Shown here one piece after another: positions 9,956-21,800 of a stretch of 64,000 bases of DNA (position 1 is its first letter; every line of letters begins with the position of its first letter). The translations under genes and the position numbers were made by a program. Source of the DNA: Ctena decussata (lineage: Eukaryota > Mollusca > Bivalvia > Lucinida > Lucinidae). The stretch is taken from the NCBI GenBank assembly GCA_963989385.1, contig OZ022500.1:118833842-118897841 (forward strand), written 5' to 3'. Below the pieces are notes generated by a model, which was not told the origin of the DNA, ran no database searches, and worked only from the letters and a program-made list of their open reading frames with translations.

Positions 9956-11303
9956 GTCAGTATCTACAGCTCTTGGCTCTTCTTCAAATTTGGATGAGTC
10001 TCTCTGACCAAGGAAAGAATGTATGTATTGGGGAGCGGTGCATACCTTGATCAGACGATTCTCTGACCTGGGTCTGGGCTGTTTTTCTTCAACAGATTGT
10101 CTGCTTATTTAGGTTTAACATGGTACTCTTGGTTTGTACATATATATTTCATTAAATGGAGATCGATATTTTTACTATTCACATTTTTAACAAGTATTTA
10201 TTTATCTGTATACAAGCAGGATGATATTAAATTCATGTGTCATAATCACATTGTTTTGAACTTATTTGGGGCCAGCAAGAATAGAAAACAGGTTGTAATG
10301 TAGAGGAAGAAGTTCTGCAGTCACTTTGGCATCAGTGTTTCACTTCAATATTACAGTTGAGGTTAATTTTTCTTGATTTTATGTATTCTAGAAAACTTAA
10401 CAAATCATTGATTAACAACTTTCTTAAGTTAATGAAGCTTTGAACAACTCGACACGGATTTGGGAAAGTATGTTGCCCAGACAGGCCTTATTTTGATAAA
10501 ACTGATTTTATTTAAAGGCCCTCTAAAAATTATGAAAATTGGGACACAGTGTACAGTCACTGTAACCATCTAGAAATGGAACAGTTTGATTTTACAATGC
10601 AAGAATGTGTTCACCAAAAAGTGTAGATGGAATGGCAAACAGTGCAGAACCAGACGAGACTGCTCATTTGGTCACTTCCCATTCAGGCTACATCAGAAGG
10701 TCTGGTCTGCATTTTGAAAAATTGTGTATGCCCTTGTAGTTGCAGACCTGATTTCATAGTGAAATGGTGACATTCAAGTGGGAAAACCAAATCTGAAGTT
10801 TTATCTGTTCAAAGCATTGTTAGCTTAAAGAAGTCATGAGTCAGTGATTCCTTTAAGTCTTCTAGTATTCATAGATTCAAGGAGGCTCGTATTTTTTGCT
10901 GAAAAATGTGAGGAGGCTTTTGCACACAGCAGCTCATTTTCCAGACTTTTTCCTTATATACAAGCATGACTTTTAAATTTTTTTAATTCAGTATAAATTG
11001 ATAAACAGAATTTATTTCTTAAATTTGATACATGTATATATGTAATATATTTTTGCCCTTTATGTTACTATATTTAAATATAGCTGAATATTCATTTTTT
11101 GTGCGTGTATATGTCTACTTCATTTGTTTGAAATATGAACTATTTTTAAGTAGTTTACATTTTAGTGAACCGGTGTATAAATTACTGATTCCTAGACACA
11201 TAATTATAGGCTATCTAACATGTCAATGATATCTTGTAGAGCAGCGTAAATGCAAACATTTTGAAGGTGAAAATATTTAACTCTATATTTCATTCACTGT
11301 GTT

Positions 11304-11630
11304 AAGGCGTATGGACACACCTCCAAGGGAGTTTACTCAGATCAAGAAGTATTTGCTGCTCTTCTCCTAGGAGGCTACTTTTAAAGGGAAAAAAATTGCT
11401 CTATAGAAAGCAAATTCTTTCTTTCAAAAGTAGGTTTTATGTAAGAAGGAATTAACAACAAGAGAAGCAAATATATGTGATTCTCTTTTTATAGAGAGAA
11501 CAAATTATTTTTTTCCTTTAAGAGTAGCCTCTATGGGAGAAGAGATTCACTGACAAGGAAAGCAGATTTCATTCTGTCAAAGTTGACTCCCTTGTAAAAA
11601 TGGTCGGCAAACCATGAAGGTGTATTCTTA
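11304..11630. repeat. Family B foldback, long copy
   Basis: Starts AAGGCGTATGGACACACC and ends GGTGTATTCTTACGCC, with TAGGAGGCTACTTTTAAAGG-type internal arms repeated. About 325 bp, longer than most copies because of an internal repeat. Confidence 0.75.
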
Positions 11631-11730
11631 CGCCAGAGAGACCTTATTTCAGTTGCTCTGTTGAAGCAGTTTCTAATGAGGTCTGACTTCAATACAGAAT
11701 AAGCGTTCCCAAACTGTCATGCCTATGCTT

Positions 11731-11945
11731 ATCTGGAGATCATTTCAAATTAATTAATAGTGTTATGTTTCTGCTTTATAGCAAGTCTGTAGTTAATTGC
11801 AGTGTAAGATTTTCTTCTTATTTTCATTATACTTAGCCTTTATCTGGAGATCATTTCAAATTAATTAATAGTGTTATGTTTCTGCTTAGCAAGTCTGTAG
11901 TTAATTGCAGTGTAGGACTTTCTTCTTATTTTCATTATACTTAAC
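11731..11945 (+). repeat. Tandem duplication, two ~110-bp units
   Basis: TATCTGGAGATCATTTCAAA at 11731 and again at 11841, followed by almost identical sequence through TTTTCATTATACTTA. The differences are a 4-bp indel and a few substitutions, so the duplication is recent. Confidence 0.9.
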
Positions 11946-12035
11946 TGTCAGATGTGAAGCATAGTGTAAAAAGGTAAATAGTTTCTTAGGCAATAGCAAA
12001 ATGTTAAGGGCAGTTTTTCCCCCCCAACAGAATGT

Positions 12036-12147
12036 CAGCAGTAGAGATGAATTTTGTCTTTCAACCATAGTGGATACCATAATTATCCTGAATTATCTCC
12101 CCACTGTGGTTGAAAATTAGGACAAAAGTCATCTCTATTACTGAGAA
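12036..12147. repeat. Hairpin element
   Basis: AGAGATGAATTTTGTC...TTCAACCATAGTGG pairs with CCACTGTGGTTGAA...GACAAAAGTCATCTCT. Confidence 0.75.
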
Positions 12148-12654
12148 TGTATCGTTAATACTGTAGAAAAAAGAAGTTAAAATAAACAGTTAATCCTTAT
12201 ATATGGCTTTTAGTGCGGGGTCTGCTAGCCTGACATAACATATTTGGCATTTTGTTTTGAAGGATATTTTGATTGCATGATGGTTAAGTTGGGTTTTGCA
12301 GTTCTAGGCGTGGTTGCCACAACCATAAGGGTTTGAACCAGTATAACTATTAAAGTATGTATAGTTGTATCATGTTGAATGCAAAAAAATATAGTCTGAG
12401 AAATATTCTGGACACTGTTTTCTGAATAGAGAGATTGTAACATAATAAAATTTATGTTGTATCATATATACAATAGAATATACAATATCATATATAATGT
12501 TATCATAATATCATTTATATTCTGTATCCTTGTTCTATTGTAAATACTACATGTACATCTATGGGTATTCTTCATTACTGCAATTAAGTGCCATCTACAA
12601 AGACTCAGGTTGCCCCTCAGGTCTGTGCTGACTATCAGAGTATTTGCTATTGGT

Positions 12655-12893
12655 TAAGGTGCTTGGGTACGCCACCATGTATTTTGCCATATTTTCAAAG
12701 AGAGACAACTTTTGTGACTATTTGCTTCCCTGGATAATAAAACCCTTCAAAAATGGAGTCTGCTCTTAAAGAACAGAATTTGCTCCTGTAGGAGCAAATT
12801 CTTCTCTGTTTAAGAGTTGACCCCCATTGAGAAGAGAGGCAAAAATGAAAAAATGGCAGAGTTGCTTCCCTTGAAAGTGTACCCATTCACCTT
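12655..12893. repeat. Family B foldback
   Basis: Starts TAAGGTGCTTGGGTACGCC and ends GTGTACCCATTCACCTTA. The centre is the palindrome AATTTGCTCCTGTAGGAGCAAATT. Confidence 0.85.
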
Positions 12894-13324
12894 AAATAGA
12901 TTCATAATGATCCTTGGATTGCTCATGCAGACAAAGAAGACTGATTAGAATACATGTACATGGGTGTGCAGGCTGATCAGAGGCTTTGCTGTTTGCATCT
13001 GTAATGTTCCTTTCCTTATGGCATCACTCAGTGGAACAAACAGTTTATATCATATCTGACCAGCATGGACCCAGACAAGCGTGTGTATTGACAATCTGCT
13101 CAGGATCATAGATAGACAAAAGGGAAAATTCAGAAAAGATCACCTTTGTAAAAACTGGTCAGCGGTTTTGTTGGTTGCTTATGTTTCTTTTCCTGAGATG
13201 CACTAACTTTTTTTAAATAAATGCATTTTATCTGGTATTTAACTGTCCTGACAAAATAAAACTGGAATTATAATACTGAAGTTGTAGTCATTGAAATTCC
13301 TCATATTATCTAAAGTTGTTTTTC

Positions 13325-13745
13325 CACCATATTTACAAAGGGAAACAACTTTATTGAGTTCCTTTTTGCTCCCCTAGATTATGTGGCTCTTGGAACATGG
13401 GCCCAGCCTCTTACAAAATTCTGCTCTTAAAGGAAAGAATTTACACCTAGGGAAGCATTTTATTCCTCTGTGAGTTTAAAGGAAAGGGAGCAAATATTTT
13501 CCTTGAAGAGTTGGCCCTATAGTAGAACTTGGCTTGGGACCATGAAAATTAGTTCCAGCCAAGGATAGTTCTAGCCATCCAGGGTTAGTTTCCATATAAA
13601 GTGACCTCTAAGGAACAAGGAGTTCTAGCCAGGCAGGGTGAGCGAGCATCAGGGTTCGAGCCATTGAAGTTCTACTGTATTTGGAAGGGAGGAAAACGTA
13701 AATGTGGCAGAGTTGCCCCTCTTTGAAATTGAACCCATGCACCTT
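13325..13745. repeat. Family B foldback interrupted by a small insertion
   Basis: Left part begins with AAAGGGAAACAACTTTATTG; the right part resumes at about 13682 with GGAAGGGAGGAAAA and ends AACCCATGCACCTTA. A separate element at 13512-13681 splits it. Confidence 0.7.
13512..13681. mobile_element. Short MITE inside a family B copy
   Basis: Ends AGTAGAACTT and AAGTTCTACT are inverted, with TA outside both, which would fit a TA target duplication. About 170 bp with repeated AGTTCTAGCCA motifs. Confidence 0.6.
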
Positions 13746-13852
13746 AAGTGTCTGCACTATTATAGAGACAGCCAACAGTTTAACAAAACCTCACCTGACA
13801 GTGTAGACAAAAAAGAGAAACCTTACTCTTGAATAAAATAATCCACAGGGAA

Positions 13853-14138
13853 TTAAATTCTGCTAATTTATTTCATCAGTCACTCTTTTTCGAATTTTCG
13901 GCCACTTGGCCTTTTTCAAGAACTGACAACTACAAGACTAAACCACCATTTTGAAAAGTTGTTATGATATGGGAGACTGCAGTTACTGGAAGTGACATCA
14001 CGTTATCATTGTCTCCCATATCATAACAACTTTTCAAAATGGTGGTTTTGTCATGTAGTTGTCAGTATAAATTGAATTTGTTTCGGCCAAGTGGCCGAAA
14101 ATTCGAAAAAGAGTGACTGATGAAATAAATTAGCAAAA
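13853..14138. mobile_element. Foldback element with ~125-bp near-perfect arms
   Basis: CTAATTTATTTCATCAGTCAC...TTTTCGAATTTTCGGCC is matched in reverse by GGCCGAAAATTCGAAAA...GTGACTGATGAAATAAATTAG, and the inner CACCATTTTGAAAAGTTG also pairs. The loop is about 35 bp. Left and right arms are separately recoverable almost base for base. Confidence 0.85.
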
Positions 14139-15644
14139 AGGATAAAGGTTTCCCAAGTGACTGTAGGGGAAGTGGGTGTTAGAGGCCTACCATACCTTGG
14201 GCACAGCATATGAAAGACAAAGCCCATCTCTCTCCTATTGCCTCCTTTAACTTTCCTCGATTTAAAACAGATACCCATTTACTGCTGGGTTGACAGAGAG
14301 ATTGAGTTTTTCAGTTTTGTACTCAATGGCAATTTGAAGCCCTGACGTTCAGCACCATAGCCAAACACTCAACCATGGTGCCACTCTATCAGTATAAATG
14401 GACTTGTCCAAATTAAAATCTGGAGATCGGCATTGCCTTCATGTGCATGCCTATGGTGCCTGGTAATGTTAAAAACAAAATCAATATGTCGGAAATCTTG
14501 CAGCTTTTAGCACACATATCTCTCTTCACCTTACTATTATTAACACATTCATGTCCAGTAAGTCTACATTTGCCTTAATTATCCAATAAGAAGAAATTCT
14601 TTCTCTTTGCCCACTTGTTTGTGACCACACTTTGTGTACAGCTTTTTTGTCAAGGGTGCTATTGATAGGGGTTTAAACAAGAGTTTAAACTGATTTGTGG
14701 TCTCTGCAGCAACCACAGGAGAGGGAAGACCATTCTACAGTATGTTGTTTTCTCAGCCCTGGTGAAGCAGGGATCAGGTAATTTGTTTTGTCAATAGCTA
14801 AGGCCTTTGTGTGAATCTTGTGGAAGAACTAAGGCTTAGGAGGACTGCTTCTGTCCGTCTTCTGGTATTAGCCATTGCAACTCATCAAGTATGTCTCCAA
14901 CACTACTTGTGTAATCCTCCAGCACCTGGAGGTTTGTTGGATCAGAATTTTCTGCACATTTCAAACCAGTGCTGAGTACTGCATTTCTTCTAATGAATGT
15001 CCCTCTCAAATATAAAGGGCCCCTCAGGTTTTTTGGGGTGTTTTTCTGTTAAAAAGTGACCAAATGCCACAAAAGATTGGTTTTAGACCACTCAAATATG
15101 TTATTGATTGCCCAAAATTTTTTCTAAAGCATGCCATATATATGACTTGCAAATTGCTGTGTCCTTGTATATTTTTTTGGAAGAAATAAGGTATTTCAGT
15201 TTTATATGTAGCTTCCTTGGGTTCTGAGAAAACCAAGCATTTATTGTTGTTGTTCCAGTCTCCAAGAGGCTCAACGTAATGAATCTTTTTTGTTGTTGCT
15301 TAATTAACAATATTTTAATATATTGATTCTCAATATAATTAGGTATTAAGACAAATGACCATTTAACTTATCAAAAGTACACCGTCTGTGTCCCCTGCGG
15401 GGTTAAGGCATAAATCGAAGAAAGCAAAAAAAGAAGAACTTCTTTATATAATTTTTTTTCAAATATACATTTATGCTGAAAATCGTCCTGTGATCAATGT
15501 TATAGGGTGTGAGATATCAAAAGATAGTTTGTCTCCTTGTACAGCAAGTGTTACTTTGTTCAAATTCAGAACAGCAAGTATACCTTTAAGACATGGCCTT
15601 TTTATAGAATATGGCTATTTATAGACAAGAAAAAATACAGCGCG

Positions 15645-15652
15645 TCATGTGA
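15645..15652. promoter_or_regulatory. M-box / CLEAR-like site TCATGTGA, distal
   Basis: TCATGTGA is the classic MITF/TFE M-box core, a variant of the E-box CACGTG bound by MITF, TFEB and TFE3. It ends 111 bp before the ATG. Confidence 0.45.
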
Positions 15653-15679
15653 TTTTTGGCTATATGCCAATTCCTTTAA

Positions 15680-15686
15680 CCAATCA
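15680..15686 (+). promoter_or_regulatory. CCAAT box
   Basis: CCAATCA, a typical NF-Y motif, lies between the two TCATGTGA boxes, about 80 bp upstream of the FNIP ATG. Confidence 0.45.
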
Positions 15687-15715
15687 AAACTGTTCTTACT
15701 ACTGTATTTGTAGAA

Positions 15716-15724
15716 TCATGTGAC
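15716..15724. promoter_or_regulatory. M-box / CLEAR-like site TCATGTGAC, proximal
   Basis: Second TCATGTGA, exactly 71 bp after the first and 40 bp before the ATG. Followed by C, closer to the extended CLEAR form. Confidence 0.45.
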
Positions 15725-15763
15725 GAAAAAACAAAATAATGGATGCCAAAATATAACGGTGGC

Positions 15764-15834
15764 ATGGCTTTTCTACCAAGGATATTTAAGCGCCAGACCA
15801 GCAGGAAATTACCACCTGGTGAAATAAAAACAGA
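15764..15834 (+). CDS. FNIP: FNIP exon 1 (start codon)
   Basis: ATG to GA, 23 codons plus two bases, encoding [18 protein letters not shown] and a short remainder, then donor gtaagt. The two leftover bases pair correctly with the single leading base of exon 2, 6.2 kb downstream. No longer frame reaches upstream in this reading frame with family resemblance. Confidence 0.8.
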
Positions 15835-18800
15835 GTAAGTATGAAAATGTTTAAATGGAGAGAAAGAGGGAAGAAAGAAGTCCTGAAACACGAGACTGTC
15901 ATAAGACAACCATCACTGATAAGATACGCTATCTCTATTGATAACATCAACAAGCAGTTCTTTTTGAAAAGAATATATTTACGAATTAATAGACTTTTAT
16001 TGTTCAAACGTATAAAATATACATTACAAACAGTTTGGTCAGTCATTTGGGATTTGTTCAGAGGTTACAAAGTGTCACTTAAGTTAGCGGGAAAGGTCAC
16101 GAGACAGTAATCAGCACATGACAGTTACGGTTCACTGGACAATCAACACTCAGAATCATGTCCTTTGATGTCATAAGATCTGACATGGAAGTAAATGAAT
16201 ATACATTGAGGGTGTATTTCCAGAACTCTCTGGATGAATTTGTATAGTAGTATGGTGCTAATGTAACATTAAATGAAAAGTTTTTCACAATGCCAGTTAT
16301 TAATGGAATTTTGAGCCATACAAAATATTTATTGATGCAAAAGTCCAATGCTGGATTAATTAATCTCAACAACAGGTAAATATTGTGCACAAAGTACCTT
16401 AATCATACTAAATTTTGATTCCATTAATATCCTGAAATTTTAATCATACTATTCAATGACGTTTCAGTGTTCTCAGAAATTTCAGAAGGCATGTCGCTTT
16501 TAGCACAAAAATCAGATTTTGACTTGTTGATCAATTTTTGAAATCCTTAATATAGCAACGTTTTGTCAAAATAAGCCTAAATTTACATTATATAATATAT
16601 AATATATTGATGATTCTTAATACATTCAAAACAACTTAAGTGGCTAAAAAATGAAAATAGTAGCACTTTAATAATTTTTTATTGGAAATGTTATATCTAA
16701 CATTGAATTTTCTGGCCACTTGGGTGCTAGTGACCATGTGCAGCTCTTAGTACAGTGTATTTTTAATACTGAAGTGTTTAACAGTAAGACTGAAAAAAGA
16801 CAATTTTACAGAGGGAATTATGAGAGAGCAAGGGAGGATCTGAATAAGGTGGATTGGAAAGTTATACATTCCATGGATGTGCAAGAGACTTTCAGTTTTA
16901 TCTGCACTGAGATCAATAAGTGTGTTGAGACAAACATATCAGTAAAAAAACATGACAGTTATTATAGTAAAAAACCTATCTGGATGGATAAATACTGTGT
17001 TATTGCTGTCAGAAATAAATATAAAGCATGGCAGAAATATATTCATTCCCGAAGTAGTAGAAATTACCAAGAATACTGTATATTGAGAAATCGTGCAACG
17101 AAAGCAGTCAGATATGCTCGTAGGAAATATGAAAGAGGGGTAGCAGATTCAGCTAAAGATAATACAAAGGCTTTTTGGTCATACGTCAAGAGTAAAACAA
17201 GTACCAAATCGAGTATTGGGGACCTCAAGGACCGAAATGGAGTTATAAAAAGTGACATAGAGGATAAAGCAAATATCTTAAACGATTTTTTTGCATCTGT
17301 TTTTACTGTAGAGGGAGATTCGAAAATGAAGGATATTTCTCCGAAAAGTTTAAGTACCTTGACAGATGTTGTCAGCAGTGTAGATAAGACTGAAAAACTT
17401 TTGACAAGTTTAAACCCAAACAAATCTTGCGGACCCGACGAGTGTCACCCCCGTTTACTGAAAGAGGCAGCTGGTGTATTGTCAAAACCCATACATGACT
17501 TATTTAGTAAATCCTTAGATTCTGGAGTTTTACCCTGTCAGTGGAAAGACGCCAATGTTACTTGTATCTATAAAAAAGGGGATAAGTTATTGCCAGGCAA
17601 CTATCGACCTGTGAGTCTTACGTCAGTGTTATGTAAAACCTTGGAGAAGCTTGTTAGGGAAGCTATTATGACACATTTAAATACGAATAATCTTTTAGCT
17701 GATAGCCAGTATGGATTTAGACAAAATAGGGGCTGTATTTTGCAGTTACTGAAGGTAGTTGATGAATGGTCACAGGATATTGACAAAAATAATCAAATTG
17801 ACTGTGTTTACCTTGATTTCCAAAAAGCTTTCGACACCGTGCCCCATAGACGTTTAATAAAGAAACTGGAATCTTTTGGAATTAATGGAAATATTCTAAA
17901 CTGGATAAGGAACTTCTTGACAAACAGAAGGCAGAGAGTGGTATTAGATGGAACATTCTCAGAATGGAAACCTGTTATATCTGGTATCCCCCAGGGGAGT
18001 GTTTTGGGACCAGTACTTTTCATAATATATATTAACGACCTTCCGGATTTAGTGAAATGTTTCTGTAAACTTTTTGCAGATGATACAAAGATATATAAAC
18101 CTTAGGATCTGTTCAGGACCAAACTTTACTTCAAGAGGACTTATTTTCAGTCTGCGACTGGTCTGACTACTGGCTGTTATTATTTAATATACAGAAATGT
18201 AAATATATCCAGTTTGGGAATGTTAAATTTGAATACGATTATAAAATGAGAGATTCTAAAGGAGTTATTCGCCCATTACAGAGAGATATTCAGGAAAAAG
18301 ACTTGGGTATACTTTTTCAAGAAAACCTTAAATTTGATAAACAAATTTCACAGTCAGTAGGAAAAGCCAACCAGATACTGGGTTTGATCAGGAGATCTTT
18401 TGCATATTTGGACAGTAGCTTATTCCTGAAGTTGTATAAATCATTAGTACGTCCTATTATTGACTATGGAAATGTCATATGGTACCCATTTACTAAAAAG
18501 AACAAGAAACTCATAGAAAATGTCCAGAGACGAGCTACACGATTAGTTCCAGGACTATATGGTCCGTCTTATACAGAAAGATTATCGGCTTTGAAATTAT
18601 TCTCATTGGAGTACAGACGTAAACGAGGGGATATGATTCAGTTGTTCAAGATTTTGAATGGAATTGAAGATATCCAGGCAGAGTCTATGTTTACATTTTC
18701 TTCTAATACAACAAGGGGTCATTCTAAAAAGTTATTCAAGCCAAGATGTGTTAAAGGATTTCGACAGCATTCTTTTTGTGTCAGATGTATTGATCCTTGG

Positions 18801-21800
18801 AATAGTTTGCCTTCAAAAGTAGTAAATTCGAAAACAGTGACAGAATTTAAAAACCAACTTGATATAACCTGGAAGCATCAATATTACGACGTTAGTGAAG
18901 TTTACTAGGGGCTCGGAACGGGTGGCTAGCAATTCTTGTGTTAAGAAAAGAGCAATAAGTATTTCCATATATGAGCATAAACCGGAAGTGACTGATCACA
19001 CTAAAAGTTTTACCAATATTGGCGGTGAAGACAAGCCGAAAGGGCTTAAAGATTCACCGTTGGATCAAGTACGTATCAAGTACGAAATCAAGGCATGTTG
19101 CAAAGGTAATTTGAAGAGGAAGGCATGTTGCAAGCGACATGCCTAAATGGTCTGGGGAGATCCCTGCGTTTCAAGAAGGTGGCTAAGCATACAGTCCCAA
19201 CACCAATTTCCCTACCTGTGCTGTCAATCGAGCCAGTCAGTTACCATACATGCAAAAGTGGCTGTTAATGGAGACAATCGACGGTATCTGCTTGGTTGAG
19301 GGCCATAAAGAATAGTACTATATATATATACACTGTTGATGCTTACAATCGAAAATCAAATTCTGGTTGACAGCCACTTCGTTACCATGTATGGGTAAGG
19401 AATTGGTATAACCCCAGGCTATAGATAGACTAAGGGTCTAGGGGTAGAGGCCCAAATACATAGACAGTCGGTCTAGGCTAAGGCGTCTAAGTTTCCTATA
19501 AGTCTTTAGTGTATAGAATTTGTATCATTAGCCAATATTTGAGCCGCGACATGACACCACAAAACCAGTAAAGTGACATTGTGCCCAGTTATGACTGATC
19601 AGCCTGGGCATCACAAGTCTGATCAGAGTCTTTGCCTTGTGCTTTAAGGGTAGCTAACAGACTGAGCTACCTCCATGCTAACAGCTAAGACTCTGATCAG
19701 ACTGGGTGAATGCCCAGGATGCTCTGAGTCTGTGGGTGCCACACTTGCCAGTTAATTGGTTTTGTTGTGTCGTGGCTAATTTATGATAAACACCATTCCA
19801 ATTTTCAGTGACACTTTTCCAACAAATTTAGAAAAAATTTAACATAATCATCATCATATAACACTCAGGTTTGCTTAGTTATGCATCATAAGTGGCAAGC
19901 TTGTCTCCTATCAAGAAAGACACAAAACCAATTTTTAGAAACAGATTTTGTCAAACCACTTGGTTAAAACAAAAGACTTGAGAGCTATTACTTACAAACA
20001 TTAAATTTCAAAGTCTTTTAGTGACTATTGGGATGAAAGAGCGGAAGTTAAACTTTTTTTTTTTGTTTTTTTTTCCAAATTAGGTGGATTAGCTATATAA
20101 TAAAGAAGATTGCTGTCTGATTTATCAGTTATCATTTTATTCTGCATAAATTTACCACACAGTTTCAGGCAGCTCACCCAATTCTGTAACTATTTGACAC
20201 AGATCCGTGTATCCTGTCCTGGTCTGTTTAATAAAACTGTTTTCAAATGCCACAGATAACAGAGGAACATAATTATCAGCTGCTTTTTGGGGTAAAATAC
20301 CCAATTAGTTTTAGCAAATTCTCAATAATTTAAAAAAATGGATTTGGAGTATTGATACCCTATTAATTTACAGAATACCCCATTTATTTCAACATGCAGG
20401 GGTAAAAGTTAAATGTTAATGTTTGAGGCCAGAAAAGCATGCCATTAATATAGTTACTTAAGATAAAAACATGTCTTTTAGTTTTAGCTCAAATGAAACA
20501 TACATTAAGCTTTTTCAGTTCTTCTCGGGCAGATTTAGGGTTTTGCAATTGGTTAAATAGTTTCTGCTTGTTATCCTATCTTAGTATTTATGTCTATTCA
20601 TTGTTACATTTTGTATCATGAAAAATACCTACCGTAAGTCCATTTTCACTTTATCCAAATATTTTAAATCATGTGAGTAAAATACACAAATGGTCAAAAT
20701 ATTATCTGTTGCTCTGCAGAGCTGATAAGACAAATAGTTACAATTTACAGACTCATTTTGATCTAAAATTAATTTAACATCTCTGTCCTAATGTTTGCAA
20801 TAAATGCAATATTTGTTGTTATGAGTTGCTTTGTCAGCTGCAATGTTGGGACTTTTTGTAAAGTACATGTATTTTAATATGCAAATTTTGCAATTTTGAC
20901 ATTTTAATTATGGCAAAGTTGAATTTCATGTATTATTCAAGGCCATTAATCAAACTACTGGTGTTACCAGAGGTCCAGAGAATAAAACATCACATGCTAC
21001 ATTAATTTAATATGGCAAAATGAGCCTTGTGATGGACCAATGGTAAAACACTTCATGACTTACCGGTATACAAGGTTTTGAATAACAAATTACAGGTACT
21101 GAAGATACCAGTATTGCCACAGTGTAAGATGAGTGGGTACACATTCATCTTCCCAAGCCAATGGCACTAAGTACACTTTGTTCCTTAGTACAGCATAGTG
21201 AAGATGCAGTCTTATCATGGGATGGATATTTATCAGAACTTGTCATGCAAATATATAGACCTGATCAGACTGCAATCTGACCAGGGTCCAGTTGTTCAAA
21301 ACTAACGTGTTATTAGTTAACGAGATGTTAAAATTACAAATGTTAATATTTCAAATCTATGCCAATATTTTTGTTGAAAATACGTGAGAAGCTTTTGCAT
21401 TGCAAAAGCATCTCACATATTGCACTTGCACGTTGGTTTTCCATTCGTAACACTGTCATGTAAGCATTTATTGAAATGATTCGAGATCGAAAACTATATA
21501 TGTGTATCTTTGAAGAATAGTTTACTGTTTTCGAAAGGGTATTGGTGCTACATGTAGAAAATTTCAGTCAAAATATTATTAGGTTACGTTAGAGATTATC
21601 CTTCTGCACCTCTCCCTCAGGGTGTTTATTTACTTGTATATTCCTATCAAATTGTTTGCATGTGAATAGTACCTCATATTTGCCTCCCGCTATCCTGTAA
21701 TATATTTGTTCTGTATGTTATATGTATATATGCTCATGGGCCATCATGGCCTAATGCATTAATAAAGTATCTATCTATTTTCAACAAAGAATATCAATGT

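Larger units (their letters stand above)
6074..15611. other. Intergenic region between ACSL and FNIP
   Basis: Begins with the ACSL 3' UTR, whose end I cannot place because no polyadenylation signal stands out. The rest is the repeats listed separately (6.4-9.9 kb and 11.3-14.1 kb). The stretches 9960-11300, 12150-12650, 12900-13320 and 14140-15611 show no exon, RNA gene or clear repeat. The short open frames here coincide with repeats or are isolated. Confidence 0.5.
15612..15763 (+). promoter_or_regulatory. Putative FNIP proximal promoter
   Basis: The 150 bp before the FNIP ATG hold two identical TCATGTGA boxes (15645-15652, 15716-15723) flanking a CCAATCA box at 15680. No clear TATA element precedes the ATG. 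The transcription start is not known; the assignment rests on position and motifs. Confidence 0.5.

Noticed and set aside
15841..16110. 89-codon plus-strand frame starting [12 protein letters not shown]
   Set aside because: It starts right after the FNIP exon 1 donor, inside intron 1, overlaps minus-strand frames of similar length and shows no domain.
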